Assembly: GCA_031253835.1 (NCBI GenBank)
Contig: JAIRVP010000079.1
Span: forward strand, 62,001 to 126,000
Reading direction: 5' to 3'
DNA length: 64,000 bases
Source of the DNA: Burkholderia sp.
Lineage (GTDB): Bacteria > Pseudomonadota > Gammaproteobacteria > Burkholderiales > Burkholderiaceae
The position numbers and the translations under genes were made by a program. Position 1 is the first letter of the stretch; each line of letters starts with the position of its first letter. Of the stretch, positions 41,468-50,994 are shown in pieces. The notes under the pieces are model-generated. The model was given only the letters and a program-made list of their open reading frames with translations. It searched no databases and was not told the origin of the DNA.

Positions 41468-42712
41468 ATGAGCTATCAGCAGGGTTTGAGCGGGTTGGCC
41501 GGCGCGTCGAGCAATCTCGACGTGATCGGCAACAACATCGCGAACGCAAACACGGTTGGCTTCAAGCAGGGGCGCGCGAACTTCGCGGACATGTACGCGA
41601 ATTCGGTCGCGACGTCGGTCAACACGCAGATCGGCATCGGCACGCAGCTCGCGTCGGTGCAGCGGAACTTCGGCCAGGGGACGATCAATACGACGAAGTC
41701 GTCGCTCGACGTCGCGATCAACGGCAACGGCTTCTTCCAGATGTCGAGCAACGGCGTGACCACCTACTCGCGCGACGGCACATTCCATCGCGACAAGAAC
41801 GGCGCCATCATCGACTCGCAAGGCCGCAACCTGATGGGTTACGCGGCCGGCGCGGGCGGCGCGATCAACACCGCGCAGACCGTGGCGCTGCAGGCGCCGA
41901 CCAACAACATCGCGCCGCGTGCGACGAACACGATTACCGGCCAGTTCAACCTGAACTCGCAGGACAAGGTGCCGACCAAGACACCGTTCAACGCGAGCGA
42001 CAGCACGACGTACAACTACAACTCGTCGATCCAGGTCTACGACTCGCTCGGCGGCTCGCAGCAGGTCACGATGTATTTCGCGAAGAGCGCGGCCGGCACG
42101 TGGCAGGCATACGCAGGCGTGCAGGGCCAGACGCCGACGAACCTCGGCACCGTCACGTTCGATACGTCGGGCCGGATCAGCTCGACGACATCGGCCGCGA
42201 CCGGCCAGCCGACGCCGAGCCTCGGCCAGTTCGCGTTCTCGGTTCCCAATACAACGGGCGGCGCCAACCCGCAGAACCTGACGCTCGACCTGGGCGGCAC
42301 GACGCAGTACGGCGGCAAGGACGGCGTGACCAATCTCGCGCAGGACGGCTTCGCGAGCGGCACGCTGACGACGTTCTCGATCGGCACCGACGGCAAGCTG
42401 ACCGGCAACTACTCGAACGGCCAGAGCGCGGTGCTCGGCCTGATCGCGCTCGCGAACTTCAACAACCCGAACGGGCTCGTCAACGTCGGCGGCAACCAGT
42501 ATGTCGAAACCGCCGCGTCGGGCGTGCCGCAGGTCTCCGCGCCGGGCAGCACGAACCACGGCACGCTGCAGGGCAGCGCACTGGAAAACTCGAACGTCGA
42601 CCTGACGACCGAGCTCGTGAACCTGATCACCGCGCAACGCAATTACCAGGCGAACGCGCAGACGATCAAGACCCAGCAGGCCGTCGACCAGACGCTGCTG
42701 AGCATGCGCTGA
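41468..42712 (+). CDS. flgE: FlgE-like flagellar hook protein, isolated gene
   Basis: 414 residues. The N-terminus MSYQQGLSGLAGASSNLDVIGNNIANANTVGFKQGR is the FlgE/F/G rod-hook signature, SLDVAINGNGFFQM follows, and the C-terminus NYQANAQTIKTQQAVDQTLLSMR is the matching helix. Both polymerisation ends are intact, so it could form a hook-type filament. No other flagellar gene is nearby, whereas flgE normally sits in a flgBCDEFG operon; this could be a second copy. The start was chosen by homology; the frame extends 21 codons upstream. Confidence 0.9.
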   Translation: MSYQQGLSGLAGASSNLDVIGNNIANANTVGFKQGRANFADMYANSVATSVNTQIGIGTQLASVQRNFGQGTINTTKSSLDVAINGNGFFQMSSNGVTTYSRDGTFHRDKNGAIIDSQGRNLMGYAAGAGGAINTAQTVALQAPTNNIAPRATNTITGQFNLNSQDKVPTKTPFNASDSTTYNYNSSIQVYDSLGGSQQVTMYFAKSAAGTWQAYAGVQGQTPTNLGTVTFDTSGRISSTTSAATGQPTPSLGQFAFSVPNTTGGANPQNLTLDLGGTTQYGGKDGVTNLAQDGFASGTLTTFSIGTDGKLTGNYSNGQSAVLGLIALANFNNPNGLVNVGGNQYVETAASGVPQVSAPGSTNHGTLQGSALENSNVDLTTELVNLITAQRNYQANAQTIKTQQAVDQTLLSMR

Positions 42713-42722
42713 TCCGCACATG

Positions 42723-42772
42723 AAAAACGCGCCGCGCCAGCCCTGAACCCAGGACCGACGCGGCGCGTCATT
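42723..42772. terminator. Bidirectional terminator between flgE and asd
   Basis: Stem ACGCGCCGCG / CGCGGCGCGT around a 22-base loop, with AAAAA before it (TTTTT for the minus strand, serving asd) and TCATTG after it on the plus strand. Confidence 0.75.
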
Positions 42773-42811
42773 GTGTGCAATCCGGCCCTCGGGCCGGACA
42801 CGCAACCAGGC

Positions 42812-43933
42812 TTACTTGTCGAGCAGGATGCGCAGCATGCGGCGCAGCGGCTCGGCCGCGCCCCACAGCAGCTGGTCGCCGACCGTGAATGCCGACAGGT
42901 ATTCGCCGCCCATCGCGAGCTTGCGCAGGCGGCCGACCGGCACCGACAGCGTGCCCGTGATCTTCGCCGGCGACAAGTCGCGCATCGATGCTTCGCGCTC
43001 GTTCGGCACGACCTTCACCCAGTCGTTCGCCGACGCGAGGATGCCGTTGATCTCGTCGAGCGGCACATCCTTCTTCAGCTTGATCGTCAGCGCCTGCGAG
43101 TGGCAGCGCATAGCGCCGATCCGCACGCACAGGCCGTCGACCGGGATCGACCCCGGCTCGCCCATGGCCGGCTTGCCGAGGATCTTGTTGGTTTCCGCGC
43201 CGCCCTTCCACTCTTCCTTCGACATCCCGTTGCCGAGATCCTTGTCGATCCACGGGATCAGCGAGCCGGCCAGCGGCACGCCGAACTGGCTCGTCGGCAT
43301 CGCGTCGCTGTTCATCGCGGCCAGCACGCGGCGGTCGATGTCGAGGATCGCGGAAGCCGGATCGGCGAGCTGCTCCTGCACCGCGCCGTTCAGCGCGCCC
43401 ATCTGCGACAGCAGCTCGCGCATGTTCTGCGCGCCCGCGCCCGATGCGGCCTGGTAGGTCATCGCCGTCATCCAGTCGACGAGGTTCTCGCGGAACAGGC
43501 CGCCGAGCGCCATCAGCATCAGGCTGACCGTGCAGTTGCCGCCGACGAAATTCTTCGTGCCCTTGACGAGTGCGTCCTTGATCACGTCGAGGTTGACCGG
43601 ATCGAGGATGATGACCGCGTCGTCATTCATCCGCAGCGACGATGCCGCGTCGATCCAGTAGCCGTTCCAGCCGGCCGCGCGCAGCTTCGGGAACACGTCG
43701 TTCGTGTAGTCGCCGCCCTGGCACGTGATGATCACGTCGCACTTCTTCAGCTCGTCGACGTTGGTCGCGTCCTTGAGCGTAGTCTCGTTTTTCGCGAACG
43801 ACGGCGCCTTGCCGCCCGTGTTGCTGGTGCTGAAAAACACCGGTTCGATCAGGTCGAAATCGCCTTCTTCCTGCATGCGCTGCATCAGGACGCTGCCGAC
43901 CATGCCGCGCCAACCTACGAGACCTACGTTCAT
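42812..43933 (-). CDS. asd: Aspartate-semialdehyde dehydrogenase
   Basis: NADPH-dependent enzyme at the common branch to lysine, threonine, methionine and isoleucine. 373 residues. [20 protein letters not shown] is the nucleotide-binding start; the catalytic Cys is in [24 protein letters not shown] precedes the ATG. A short Thr/Ile/Lys-rich reading frame and alternative hairpins lie directly upstream, suggesting amino-acid-responsive attenuation. Confidence 0.96.
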   Translation of the reverse strand: MNVGLVGWRGMVGSVLMQRMQEEGDFDLIEPVFFSTSNTGGKAPSFAKNETTLKDATNVDELKKCDVIITCQGGDYTNDVFPKLRAAGWNGYWIDAASSLRMNDDAVIILDPVNLDVIKDALVKGTKNFVGGNCTVSLMLMALGGLFRENLVDWMTAMTYQAASGAGAQNMRELLSQMGALNGAVQEQLADPASAILDIDRRVLAAMNSDAMPTSQFGVPLAGSLIPWIDKDLGNGMSKEEWKGGAETNKILGKPAMGEPGSIPVDGLCVRIGAMRCHSQALTIKLKKDVPLDEINGILASANDWVKVVPNEREASMRDLSPAKITGTLSVPVGRLRKLAMGGEYLSAFTVGDQLLWGAAEPLRRMLRILLDK

Positions 43934-43954
43934 GACTAACCCTTTGCTTTGAAT

Positions 43955-43996
43955 GGAGCTTCCCCGCCATTTCCGTCCCCGCGTGACCGCGCGGGG
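43955..43996 (-). promoter_or_regulatory. Alternative hairpins between the leader frame and asd
   Basis: CCCCGCG / CGCGGGG (43977-43996, 6-base loop) lies about 22 bases after the leader stop. The same left arm (TTCCCCGC) could instead pair with GCGGGGAA further downstream, close to the asd start. Only one can form at a time, as in attenuators. No U tract follows the first hairpin, so control of translation is as likely as termination. Confidence 0.5.
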
Positions 43997-44018
43997 AAAC
44001 AGGCGGGCACGACGGCGA

Positions 44019-44138
44019 TCAGCGTTTAATGATCGTTTTCGTGGTAATGGTTTTCGTGATGACGATGGCGCGCGCACCCGCACGGGCAGTGTTGCCGTGG
44101 AGTTTCAGGACCGGGGAGATCAGGGAAATCAGCGCCAT
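44019..44138 (-). CDS. Putative asd leader peptide (39 residues)
   Basis: Short frame starting [15 protein letters not shown] and ending [16 protein letters not shown] before TGA. The last 16 codons hold five Ile, five Thr and three Lys codons, amino acids made from aspartate semialdehyde, the asd product. Its stop is 85 bases before asd. No ribosome site precedes the ATG, but a promoter 6 bases upstream would give a leaderless mRNA. It parallels the thr operon leader of E. coli. I infer a regulatory leader peptide; the frame may not be annotated elsewhere. Confidence 0.6.
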   Translation of the reverse strand: MALISLISPVLKLHGNTARAGARAIVITKTITTKTIIKR

Positions 44139-44144
44139 CGTTCG

Positions 44145-44173
44145 AGTCTACACAAAGCCGGTGGCCCGCACAA
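44145..44173 (-). promoter_or_regulatory. Candidate promoter for the asd leader
   Basis: Minus strand TTGTGC (44168-44173), 17-base spacer, TAGACT (44145-44150). The -10 box ends 6 bases before the leader ATG, so transcription would begin at or next to the A of ATG. Confidence 0.5.
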
Positions 44174-44248
44174 CGGCCAACCGTGGGCGAACCGGCCGAT
44201 TTTCGCGGCCCGTTCGCGCCCTTTCTACATTATCGGTGCCGCATCGCG

Positions 44249-45316
44249 TTACAGCGCCGCGACCACCGCGTCGCCCATCGCCGTCGTGCCGACCTGCCGG
44301 CAGCCCGGCGTCGCGATGTCGCCCGTCCGGTAACCCTGCTCGAGCACCGTTTTCACCGCGCGCTCGATGCGATCGGCCTGCTCCGCGCGATTCAGCGAGT
44401 AGCGCAGCATCATCGCGGCCGACAGGATCGTCGCGAGCGGGTTGGCAATGCCCTTGCCCGCGATGTCCGGCGCCGAACCGTGCGACGGCTCGTACAGACC
44501 CTTGTTGTTCTTGTCGAGCGACGCCGACGGCAGCATGCCGATCGAACCCGTCAGCATCGACGCTTCATCCGACAGGATGTCGCCGAACATGTTGCCCGTG
44601 ACGATCACGTCGAACTGCTTCGGCGCCTTCGCGAGCTGCATCGCCGCGTTGTCGACGTACATGTGCGACAGCTCGACGTCCGCGTATTCCTTCGACACGT
44701 CGATCATGACGTCGCGCCAGAACTGCGACGTTTCGAGCACGTTTGCCTTGTCGACCGACAGCAGCTTCTTCGCGCGCTTGCGGGCGGCCTGGAACGCGAC
44801 GTGCGCGATGCGGCGCACTTCCGGTTCCGAATAGCGCATCGTGTCGAAGCCTTCGCGTTCGCCGGCGAACGGGCCGTCCGGTGCAGCGCGCACGCCGCGC
44901 GGCTGGCCGAAGTAGATGTCGCCGTTCAGTTCGCGCACGATCAGGATGTCGAGGCCCGCGACGAGCTCGGCTTTAAGCGGCGACGCATCGACGAGTTGCG
45001 GATAGCAGATCGCCGGGCGGAAGTTCGCGAACAGCTCGAGATGCTTGCGCAGCCCGAGGATCGCCTGCTCGGGGCGCAGCGCGCGCTCGAGCGAGTCGTA
45101 CTTCCAGTCGCCGACCGCGCCGAACAGGATCGCGTCGGCTTCCTTCGCGAGCGCAAGCGTCGCGTCGGGCAGCGGATGGCCGCTCGCCTCGTAGCCCGCG
45201 CCGCCGACCGGCGCCTGTTCGAGTTCGAACTTCTCGTCGAGTGCGTTCAGCACCTTCACGGCTTCATTGACGATTTCCGGACCGATGCCGTCGCCGGGCA
45301 GCACTGCAATCTTCAT
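44249..45316 (-). CDS. leuB: 3-isopropylmalate dehydrogenase
   Basis: Third leucine enzyme, oxidative decarboxylation of 3-isopropylmalate. 355 residues. [21 protein letters not shown] start and the metal/NAD motif [26 protein letters not shown] are present. It lies 77 bases after leuD and probably shares its transcript. Confidence 0.97.
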   Translation of the reverse strand: MKIAVLPGDGIGPEIVNEAVKVLNALDEKFELEQAPVGGAGYEASGHPLPDATLALAKEADAILFGAVGDWKYDSLERALRPEQAILGLRKHLELFANFRPAICYPQLVDASPLKAELVAGLDILIVRELNGDIYFGQPRGVRAAPDGPFAGEREGFDTMRYSEPEVRRIAHVAFQAARKRAKKLLSVDKANVLETSQFWRDVMIDVSKEYADVELSHMYVDNAAMQLAKAPKQFDVIVTGNMFGDILSDEASMLTGSIGMLPSASLDKNNKGLYEPSHGSAPDIAGKGIANPLATILSAAMMLRYSLNRAEQADRIERAVKTVLEQGYRTGDIATPGCRQVGTTAMGDAVVAAL

Positions 45317-45393
45317 GCGAAATTCCTGACTGGGTAGGTGTTATGAGGCAGGCCGGCGAACGCGCCGCTGGCGCGCCCGCCCGAAAGGCACGA

Positions 45394-46044
45394 TCAGCCG
45401 ACCAGCTTGGTGTTGAGCCACGGCTGCTTCACGAGCCGCTCGGCTTCGAACTGGCGGATCTTGTCCGCATGGCGCAGCGTGAGGCCGATATCGTCGAAGC
45501 CGTTCAGCAGGCAGTACTTGCGGAACGCGGTGATCTCGAACGGATACTCGCGGCCGTCGCCCGAACGCACGACCTGTGCGTCGAGGTCGATCGTCAGTTG
45601 AAAGCCGTTGAACGCGACCGTCTCGTTGAACAGGTGATCGACCTGCTGCTCGGTCAGCACGATCGGCAGCAGACCGTTCTTGTAGCAGTTGTTGAAGAAG
45701 ATGTCCGCGAAGCTCGGCGCGATGATCGCGCGGAAGCCGTACTGCTGCAGCGCCCACGGTGCGTGCTCGCGCGAGCTGCCGCAGCCGAAGTTCTTGCGCG
45801 CGATCAGCACCGATGCGCCCTGGTAGCGCGGCTGGTTCAGCACGAAGTCGGGGTTCAGCGGACGCTTCGAGTTGTCCTGGCCCGGCTCGCCGTGATCGAG
45901 GTAACGCCATTCGTCGAACGCGTTCGGACCGAAGCCCGTGCGCTTGATCGACTTCAGGAACTGCTTCGGGATGATCGCGTCGGTGTCGACGTTCTCGCGA
46001 TCGAGCGGCGCCACGACGCCGGTATGTACAGTGAATTTTTCCAT
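45394..46044 (-). CDS. leuD: 3-isopropylmalate dehydratase small subunit
   Basis: Small subunit of isopropylmalate isomerase. 216 residues. [30 protein letters not shown] and the loop [15 protein letters not shown] are diagnostic. The start was taken at the conserved MEKF; the upstream frame is the entericidin gene in another phase. Separated from leuC by that small lipoprotein gene. Confidence 0.96.
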   Translation of the reverse strand: MEKFTVHTGVVAPLDRENVDTDAIIPKQFLKSIKRTGFGPNAFDEWRYLDHGEPGQDNSKRPLNPDFVLNQPRYQGASVLIARKNFGCGSSREHAPWALQQYGFRAIIAPSFADIFFNNCYKNGLLPIVLTEQQVDHLFNETVAFNGFQLTIDLDAQVVRSGDGREYPFEITAFRKYCLLNGFDDIGLTLRHADKIRQFEAERLVKQPWLNTKLVG

Positions 46045-46111
46045 GATCCGTCTATCCGGTTGAAGGGCCGGCACGCGGCCGGCACACATCGACAAATTCT
46101 CGGTGGCGGTG

Positions 46112-46258
46112 TCAGTCCGCGGCGCGCTGCAGCGCGTTGCCCGCGGCGTTGACGTCCTCGCCGAAGCCTCGGACGGTATTGCAGCCCGCGAGGCCGAAGC
46201 CCAGCCCGGCCAGCGCCAGCGCGGCAACCAGCCGCGCGATGACCTTCGATACCGTCAC
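46112..46258 (-). CDS. Entericidin A/B family small lipoprotein
   Basis: 48 residues starting at GTG: a basic start, hydrophobic stretch [17 protein letters not shown] with a lipobox (LAGC, Cys at 26), then [18 protein letters not shown], the entericidin signature. The mature lipoprotein is about 23 residues and should be anchored in the envelope. It begins 3 bases after the leuC stop and lies before leuD, so it is made with the leucine genes. The role here is unknown; entericidins in E. coli form a toxin/antidote-like pair tied to stationary phase. Confidence 0.85.
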   Translation of the reverse strand: MTVSKVIARLVAALALAGLGFGLAGCNTVRGFGEDVNAAGNALQRAAD

Positions 46259-46261
46259 GCG

Positions 46262-47671
46262 TTACCCCAGCTGGCGAATGTCGACGAAGTGACCTTCGAT
46301 TGCCGCGGCTGCCGCCATCGCAGGGCTCACGAGGTGCGTGCGACCGCCCGCGCCCTGCCGGCCCTCGAAGTTGCGGTTCGACGTCGACGCGCAGCGCTCG
46401 CCCGGATCGAGCCGGTCGGCGTTCATCGCGAGGCACATCGAGCAGCCCGGCTCGCGCCATTCGAAGCCGGCATCGGTGAACACCTTGTCGAGCCCTTCGC
46501 GCTCGGCCTGCGCCTTCACGAGGCCCGAGCCCGGCACGACCATCGCGAGCCGCACGTTCGATGCGACACGGCGGTTCAGCTTCTTCACGACGTACGCGGC
46601 CGCGCGGATATCTTCGATCCGCGCGTTCGTGCACGAGCCGATGAAGATCTTGTCGACCTTGATCGATGCGATCGGCGTGTTCGGCTCGAGCGCCATGTAC
46701 GCCAGCGCACGCTCCATCGCGTCACGCTTGACCGGATCCTTCTCGCGCTCGGGATCCGGCACGCGACCGTCGATCGACGTGACCATTTCCGGCGACGTAC
46801 CCCACGTGACCTGCGGGACGATCTCGCCTGCGTTCAGCTCGACCACGCGGTCGAACTGCGCGCCGTCGTCCGACTTGAACTGGCGCCAGTATTCGACCGC
46901 CTGATCCCATTCCGCGCCGGTCGGCACGAACGGACGGCCCTTCAGGTAATCGACCGTCGTGTCGTCCACGGCAACCATGCCCGCGCGCGCGCCGGCTTCG
47001 ATCGCCATGTTGCAGACGGTCATGCGGCCTTCCATCGTCAGCGCGCGGATCGTCGAGCCGCCGAATTCGATCGCGTAGCCCGTGCCGCCTGCCGTGCCGA
47101 TCTTGCCGATGATCGCGAGCACGATGTCCTTCGCGGTACAGCCGCGCGGCAGTGCACCCTCGACCTTCACGAGCATGTTCTTGCTCTTCTTCTGCAGCAG
47201 CGTTTGCGTCGCGAGCACGTGCTCGACTTCCGACGTGCCGATGCCGTGCGCGAGCGCGCCGAACGCACCGTGCGTCGACGTGTGCGAATCGCCGCACACG
47301 ATCGTCATGCCCGGCAGCGTCGCGCCCTGTTCCGGCCCGATGATGTGGACGATGCCCTGGCGCACGTCGTTCATCTTGAACTGCGTGATGCCGAACGCAT
47401 CGCAGTTCGCGTCGAGCGTGTCGACCTGCAGCTTAGAGACGGGATCGGCGATGCCGTGGCTGCGGTCCGTCGTCGGCACGTTGTGGTCCGACACGGCCAG
47501 GTTCGCGCTGATGCGCCACACCGGACGCTGCGCGATCTTCAGCCCTTCGAACGCCTGCGGGCTCGTGACTTCGTGCAGCAGCTGACGGTCGATATAGAGC
47601 AGGGTCGTGCCGTCTTCCTCGGTGTGGACCACGTGGGTGTTCCACAGTTTGTCGTAGAGAGTCTGTGCCAT
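46262..47671 (-). CDS. leuC: 3-isopropylmalate dehydratase large subunit
   Basis: 4Fe-4S aconitase-like enzyme, large subunit. 469 residues. Cluster cysteines lie in [13 protein letters not shown] and [26 protein letters not shown] is also typical. [16 protein letters not shown] is the expected start. CATAAT at 47717-47722 (minus strand) is a plausible -10 box. First gene of leuC-ecn-leuD-leuB. Confidence 0.97.
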   Translation of the reverse strand: MAQTLYDKLWNTHVVHTEEDGTTLLYIDRQLLHEVTSPQAFEGLKIAQRPVWRISANLAVSDHNVPTTDRSHGIADPVSKLQVDTLDANCDAFGITQFKMNDVRQGIVHIIGPEQGATLPGMTIVCGDSHTSTHGAFGALAHGIGTSEVEHVLATQTLLQKKSKNMLVKVEGALPRGCTAKDIVLAIIGKIGTAGGTGYAIEFGGSTIRALTMEGRMTVCNMAIEAGARAGMVAVDDTTVDYLKGRPFVPTGAEWDQAVEYWRQFKSDDGAQFDRVVELNAGEIVPQVTWGTSPEMVTSIDGRVPDPEREKDPVKRDAMERALAYMALEPNTPIASIKVDKIFIGSCTNARIEDIRAAAYVVKKLNRRVASNVRLAMVVPGSGLVKAQAEREGLDKVFTDAGFEWREPGCSMCLAMNADRLDPGERCASTSNRNFEGRQGAGGRTHLVSPAMAAAAAIEGHFVDIRQLG

Positions 47672-47779
47672 GGGTATGCGGGGTCGTTGTGACTACAAGC
47701 CTTGCGGATGGAGTCGATTATGCCACGCAGCACGCGTCCCGGCGCAGGCCCGGCGCGAAAAAACCCATTAAAAACAGTG

Positions 47780-47825
47780 GTTTGGCTGGTAGTGCCAATA
47801 CCTGTATCGGCATTACCAGCCAAAC
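47780..47825. repeat. 46-bp near-perfect palindrome upstream of leuC
   Basis: Arms 47780-47801 and 47804-47825 are complementary at 20 of 22 positions, beginning GTTTGGCTGGTA. On the minus strand it is followed by CACTGTTTTTAATGGGTTTTTT, so it may be a terminator protecting leuC, an attenuator, or a protein-binding site. Confidence 0.8.
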
Positions 47826-48583
47826 GGGGTGTCGCGGTCAATTAGTCCGTGATACATCCGAGCGATTAGTTTTTGCGACAAAGCTCGCGATCAGCCCGCT
47901 CGCCTTACTCTTCCAAGGCGTCTCACGAACTAATCACCAGAGGCGCTGAAGGGGCCACTGTAGCTTTCGATGAGATGCGGCTATGGGTATCCGATGCGGA
48001 CCCGGTATGCCCTCGGTACATGGCACATCAACATCTAATCGAAAACGGCCTTGAGCCTTGGCCGAGAAGCACCGGCGCATCCCACCCGCGAGTCAATAGG
48101 CAGTCCAATGGGACGCCGAACTGGCTCTTCCGGACGCCGCGTCGGCAGAAGCCGCCCGGCTGGCCGAAGAACAGCACCGGAAATCGGCGTAACAGCTTTC
48201 GGGTCTCGCCGATGCTTGAACAGGATGCCCAAGCCGATTTGTTCAATTTTGAGCAAATCATGCCGCATCGGCGAACCTACACTCATGTACAGGCAACGCA
48301 AGCCTGTGCGAGCCGCCGGCCGGCCGGACTCGCAGCCCAACGGACGCAGCGAATGAACAACTTTGGCGACAATGTGCATGCCGTAGGCAGTTTCGAACGC
48401 TTGGCGCGATTCTGGCGCAAGCCGAAGATGCCGAAAAGGCTACCGCTCCACGCCGGTGCGCGGACCTGTCCCATGACCTCCTCCGCTCTTGCGAGTCTGC
48501 CACGGGACTCTTCGGCGGCGACAATGAGTTTCGAGAGCCTGCGGCTTGGTGGGCACCCCATTGCGGTACCCAACCCGCGGATA
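47826..48583. other. Gene-poor debris region
   Basis: About 760 bases in which no frame looks like a real protein: frames open on both strands are arginine/proline-rich and lack ribosome sites. ACTAAT/ATTAGT occurs three times near 47,838-47,935. This looks like degraded sequence at the border between the housekeeping leu block and the accessory region. Confidence 0.5.
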
Positions 48584-48835
48584 TCAGCTTGACCCACCGT
48601 CGAGACGTACTGCTCCGTCACCCTCAGGAAATTCCAGCAATATGAACTCGAAAAAACGACCCCGATTGACACCGGGAGTCATATCAGCCTCACGGGACTG
48701 TTTACCCTTCACGTAGCTCCAGTCGCCGAATACCTCGTTGGTGATCTTCAGCCCACACGCATCGGCCGTCTTACGGAATCCGTCGTAGCAAAGCTGCTCC
48801 TCGTCGACGCCTTCTTGAATGCGGCGCGCACCCGA
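48584..48835 (-). pseudogene. C-terminal remnant of an unknown gene
   Basis: An open stretch of 83 codons with no start codon near its 5' end, reading RIQEGVDEEQLCYDGFRKTA and later NRGRFFEFILLEFPEGDG before TGA. Amino acid composition is that of a normal soluble protein, unlike the surrounding frames. I do not recognise the family. It begins inside the frame of the truncated gene at 48771-48884, so two genes appear to have been joined by deletion. Confidence 0.5.
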
Positions 48836-48884
48836 TCAAAATGCCACGCAGCGCGAGTGCGAATTTCCTCATTACAGCATTCAT
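48771..48884 (-). pseudogene. Truncated 5' gene fragment after the porin
   Basis: GAAGGAGACGAAC-ATG is an excellent ribosome site, and MNAVMRKFALALRGILIGC looks like the start of an exported or lipid-modified protein. After about 20 residues it becomes arginine-rich (PHSRRRRRGAALLRRIP) and stops, where the frame has passed into another gene's remnant. Probably a gene once co-transcribed with the porin and now cut by a deletion. Confidence 0.55.
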
Positions 48885-48895
48885 GTTCGTCTCCT

Positions 48896-49960
48896 TCAGA
48901 ACGTGTGGCGGATGCCGACGACGGCCCCACTCGTCGAGCCCTGGCTCGCGTAGAGCGCACCGTTCAGGGAAAGCCCCGTGTTCATCTTTCCGTGGTTGTT
49001 GACGAACGCGAATTGCCCGTAAAGCGTCGTGCGCTTCGACAGGAAGTACTCGAAGCCAACGCCGGTCAGGATCGAATGGTTGCCCGTATCGTTTCCATCG
49101 CTCGTGTACCACGCGCCGGCGTCCACGTTCAGCGCTGGCGTGACGGCAAAGCTCAGGCCGCCGCCATATACGCGGTTGTCGAACGAGCCTGCCGGCTTGT
49201 AATTCACGAACGATGCCTTCGCGGTCAAGCGGCCGTATGTGTAGCCCGCCCCGATCGTGCGCCCCGTGAACGTGACCGTGGTCGGTACGGGAGTCGACGT
49301 CGCAGTGCCGCCCGCGTTGCCGCTGTAGAACGCCGTATCGACCGTCAATCCGCCGATTTCGTATTTCAGTCGCGCGCTGTATTGCCGCCCCGCCTGGAAA
49401 TTGCCGGGCTCGCCGCCCAGCGCGAGCATCACGCTACCTTGCAGGCCGGCGACGACGGGGCTCGTATAGGAGATGGCGTTCGGGTTGAACAGCCCCGTAT
49501 CGAGCACGCTACCGACGTAGATGACGGTAGCGCTACCGAAGTACGACACGTTGCGCGGATCGGTTTGGATCAGCGACAGCGCGAACGGCGAATACTGCAC
49601 GCCGGCCTGCACCGTGCCGAGGTCGCTCGTCAGGCCGACCCAGGCCTGGCGGCCAAAGAAGTTGCCGTTCGAGTTCGCGATGCCGCCGGTCGCCATGCTG
49701 AAGCCGCTCTCGAGCGCGAAGATCGCCTTCAGGCCGCCGCCGAGATCCTCGGTGCCCTGCATGCCGAATCGCGACCCGGCCGTGCCGCCGTCGATCATCG
49801 AGAACCGATGTGCGCCGCCGCCCGGGGTGCGGCCCGTATAGAGCAGCCCCGCGTCCAGTACGCCGTACAGCGTGACGTTGCTCTGCGCGTACGCCGATGA
49901 AGCCGCCATGCCTGATGCTGCGATGGCAAGTATGATTGCCCGAATTCCAAGAGTCTGCAT
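48896..49960 (-). CDS. Outer membrane porin of the accessory region
   Basis: 354 residues with a signal peptide (MQTLGIRAIILAIAASGMAASSAYA) and mature start QSNVTLYGVLDAGLLY; GMQGTEDLGGGLKAIFALESGF is the porin motif, and VVGIRHTF ends in the Phe needed for assembly. I chose ATG 49960 because AGGAGA precedes it; an ATG at 50002 lacks one. It differs from the porin at 9101 and is placed with catabolic genes, so it may admit the substrate of that pathway (inference). Confidence 0.9.
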   Translation of the reverse strand: MQTLGIRAIILAIAASGMAASSAYAQSNVTLYGVLDAGLLYTGRTPGGGAHRFSMIDGGTAGSRFGMQGTEDLGGGLKAIFALESGFSMATGGIANSNGNFFGRQAWVGLTSDLGTVQAGVQYSPFALSLIQTDPRNVSYFGSATVIYVGSVLDTGLFNPNAISYTSPVVAGLQGSVMLALGGEPGNFQAGRQYSARLKYEIGGLTVDTAFYSGNAGGTATSTPVPTTVTFTGRTIGAGYTYGRLTAKASFVNYKPAGSFDNRVYGGGLSFAVTPALNVDAGAWYTSDGNDTGNHSILTGVGFEYFLSKRTTLYGQFAFVNNHGKMNTGLSLNGALYASQGSTSGAVVGIRHTF

Positions 49961-50087
49961 AACCTGTCTCCTAACCGATCGATTCGTTTTTATATTTCGC
50001 ATACCTTAATTAAATATCTTGTTCACCCTCCTTCGAAGCCGCTTTACGCGGCGTCAGATCATTTCCTGTATCTGAACGACGCCCGAC

Positions 50088-50954
50088 CTATCCCGTCACG
50101 CGCTTGACCCAAGCGATCAGGTTCGCGATCACCTCGTCGCGGTTCGTCTCGTTCAGCAATTCGTGTCGCGCACCGCCATATACGTGAGTTGACAGATCGC
50201 GGAAGCCGACCCCGCGCAAGCGCGCCACGAGCGGATAGAACCACGCAAGATAGCCGTTCACCGAATCCTGGTCGCCCGTGAAAAGATAGAGCGGCAAGTG
50301 CTTCAGTACCCGCTCGAACTGAGCGGGATCCGACGTGCGGAGTCCGTGATCGAAGATCGAGAACAGCGACGCTTCCGTCAGCGCGAAGCCGCAGAGCGGA
50401 TCGGCGAGGTACGCGGCCGGCACGGCAGGTTCGCGGCTCAGCCAATCGACTACGGTGTCGGGCGACGCAATCGCCGCATTCGCGGTTTCCAGCGTCCAGC
50501 CGGAATGCCGAGGGTCGAGCAGTTCGAGCGCACTCGTGCCCGACAGCGCGAGCCCGTCGAGCAGCGCACCGTGATCGAGCAGGTAAATCTGAGCGGCGAA
50601 CGAACCCATGCTGTGCGCGAGCATCACGAGCGGCACGCCCGGATGACGCTCGCGCAGGTGGCGGCTGACGGTCGCCATATCGTCGACGAGCGCGTTGAAT
50701 CCGCCCGGGCCGAAATCGCCGAGCGTGCCATAGTCCAGCGCCGCCTGGCCATGGCCGCGGTGCTCGGTTGCGTACACCACGTACCCTTCGTTCGCCAGCG
50801 CCTGCGCGACGTGCCGATAGCGGCGCGAGTGCTCCGCCATGCCGTGCACGATCTGCACGACGCCGCGCACCGGCAGCGCGCCATGCCAGCGGAATGCCTC
50901 GATGCGATGGTCGCCGGCCGCATCGATCCGGAATGTTGATTCGGTCGTTGTCAT
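50088..50954 (-). CDS. Alpha/beta hydrolase (monoacylglycerol lipase / serine aminopeptidase S33 type)
   Basis: 288 residues. VVQIVHGMAEHSRRY is the oxyanion region, LAHSMGSFAAQIYL holds the nucleophile Ser, LFTGDQDSVNGYL the acid Asp and YGGARHELLNETNRDEV the His: a complete triad. It resembles lysophospholipase/monoacylglycerol lipases, so it probably frees a fatty or branched acid from an ester. It lies between the porin and the enoyl-CoA hydratase (40 bases). Confidence 0.87.
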   Translation of the reverse strand: MTTTESTFRIDAAGDHRIEAFRWHGALPVRGVVQIVHGMAEHSRRYRHVAQALANEGYVVYATEHRGHGQAALDYGTLGDFGPGGFNALVDDMATVSRHLRERHPGVPLVMLAHSMGSFAAQIYLLDHGALLDGLALSGTSALELLDPRHSGWTLETANAAIASPDTVVDWLSREPAVPAAYLADPLCGFALTEASLFSIFDHGLRTSDPAQFERVLKHLPLYLFTGDQDSVNGYLAWFYPLVARLRGVGFRDLSTHVYGGARHELLNETNRDEVIANLIAWVKRVTG

Positions 50955-50994
50955 TCTGTCTCTTCGTGGGTTTCTATTCTCCTTGTCGTAGAAC

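Noticed and set aside
47873-48592. 239-codon plus-strand frame in the debris region
   Set aside because: No ribosome site, mixed arginine/proline composition, overlaps other equally open frames on both strands, and matches no family I know.
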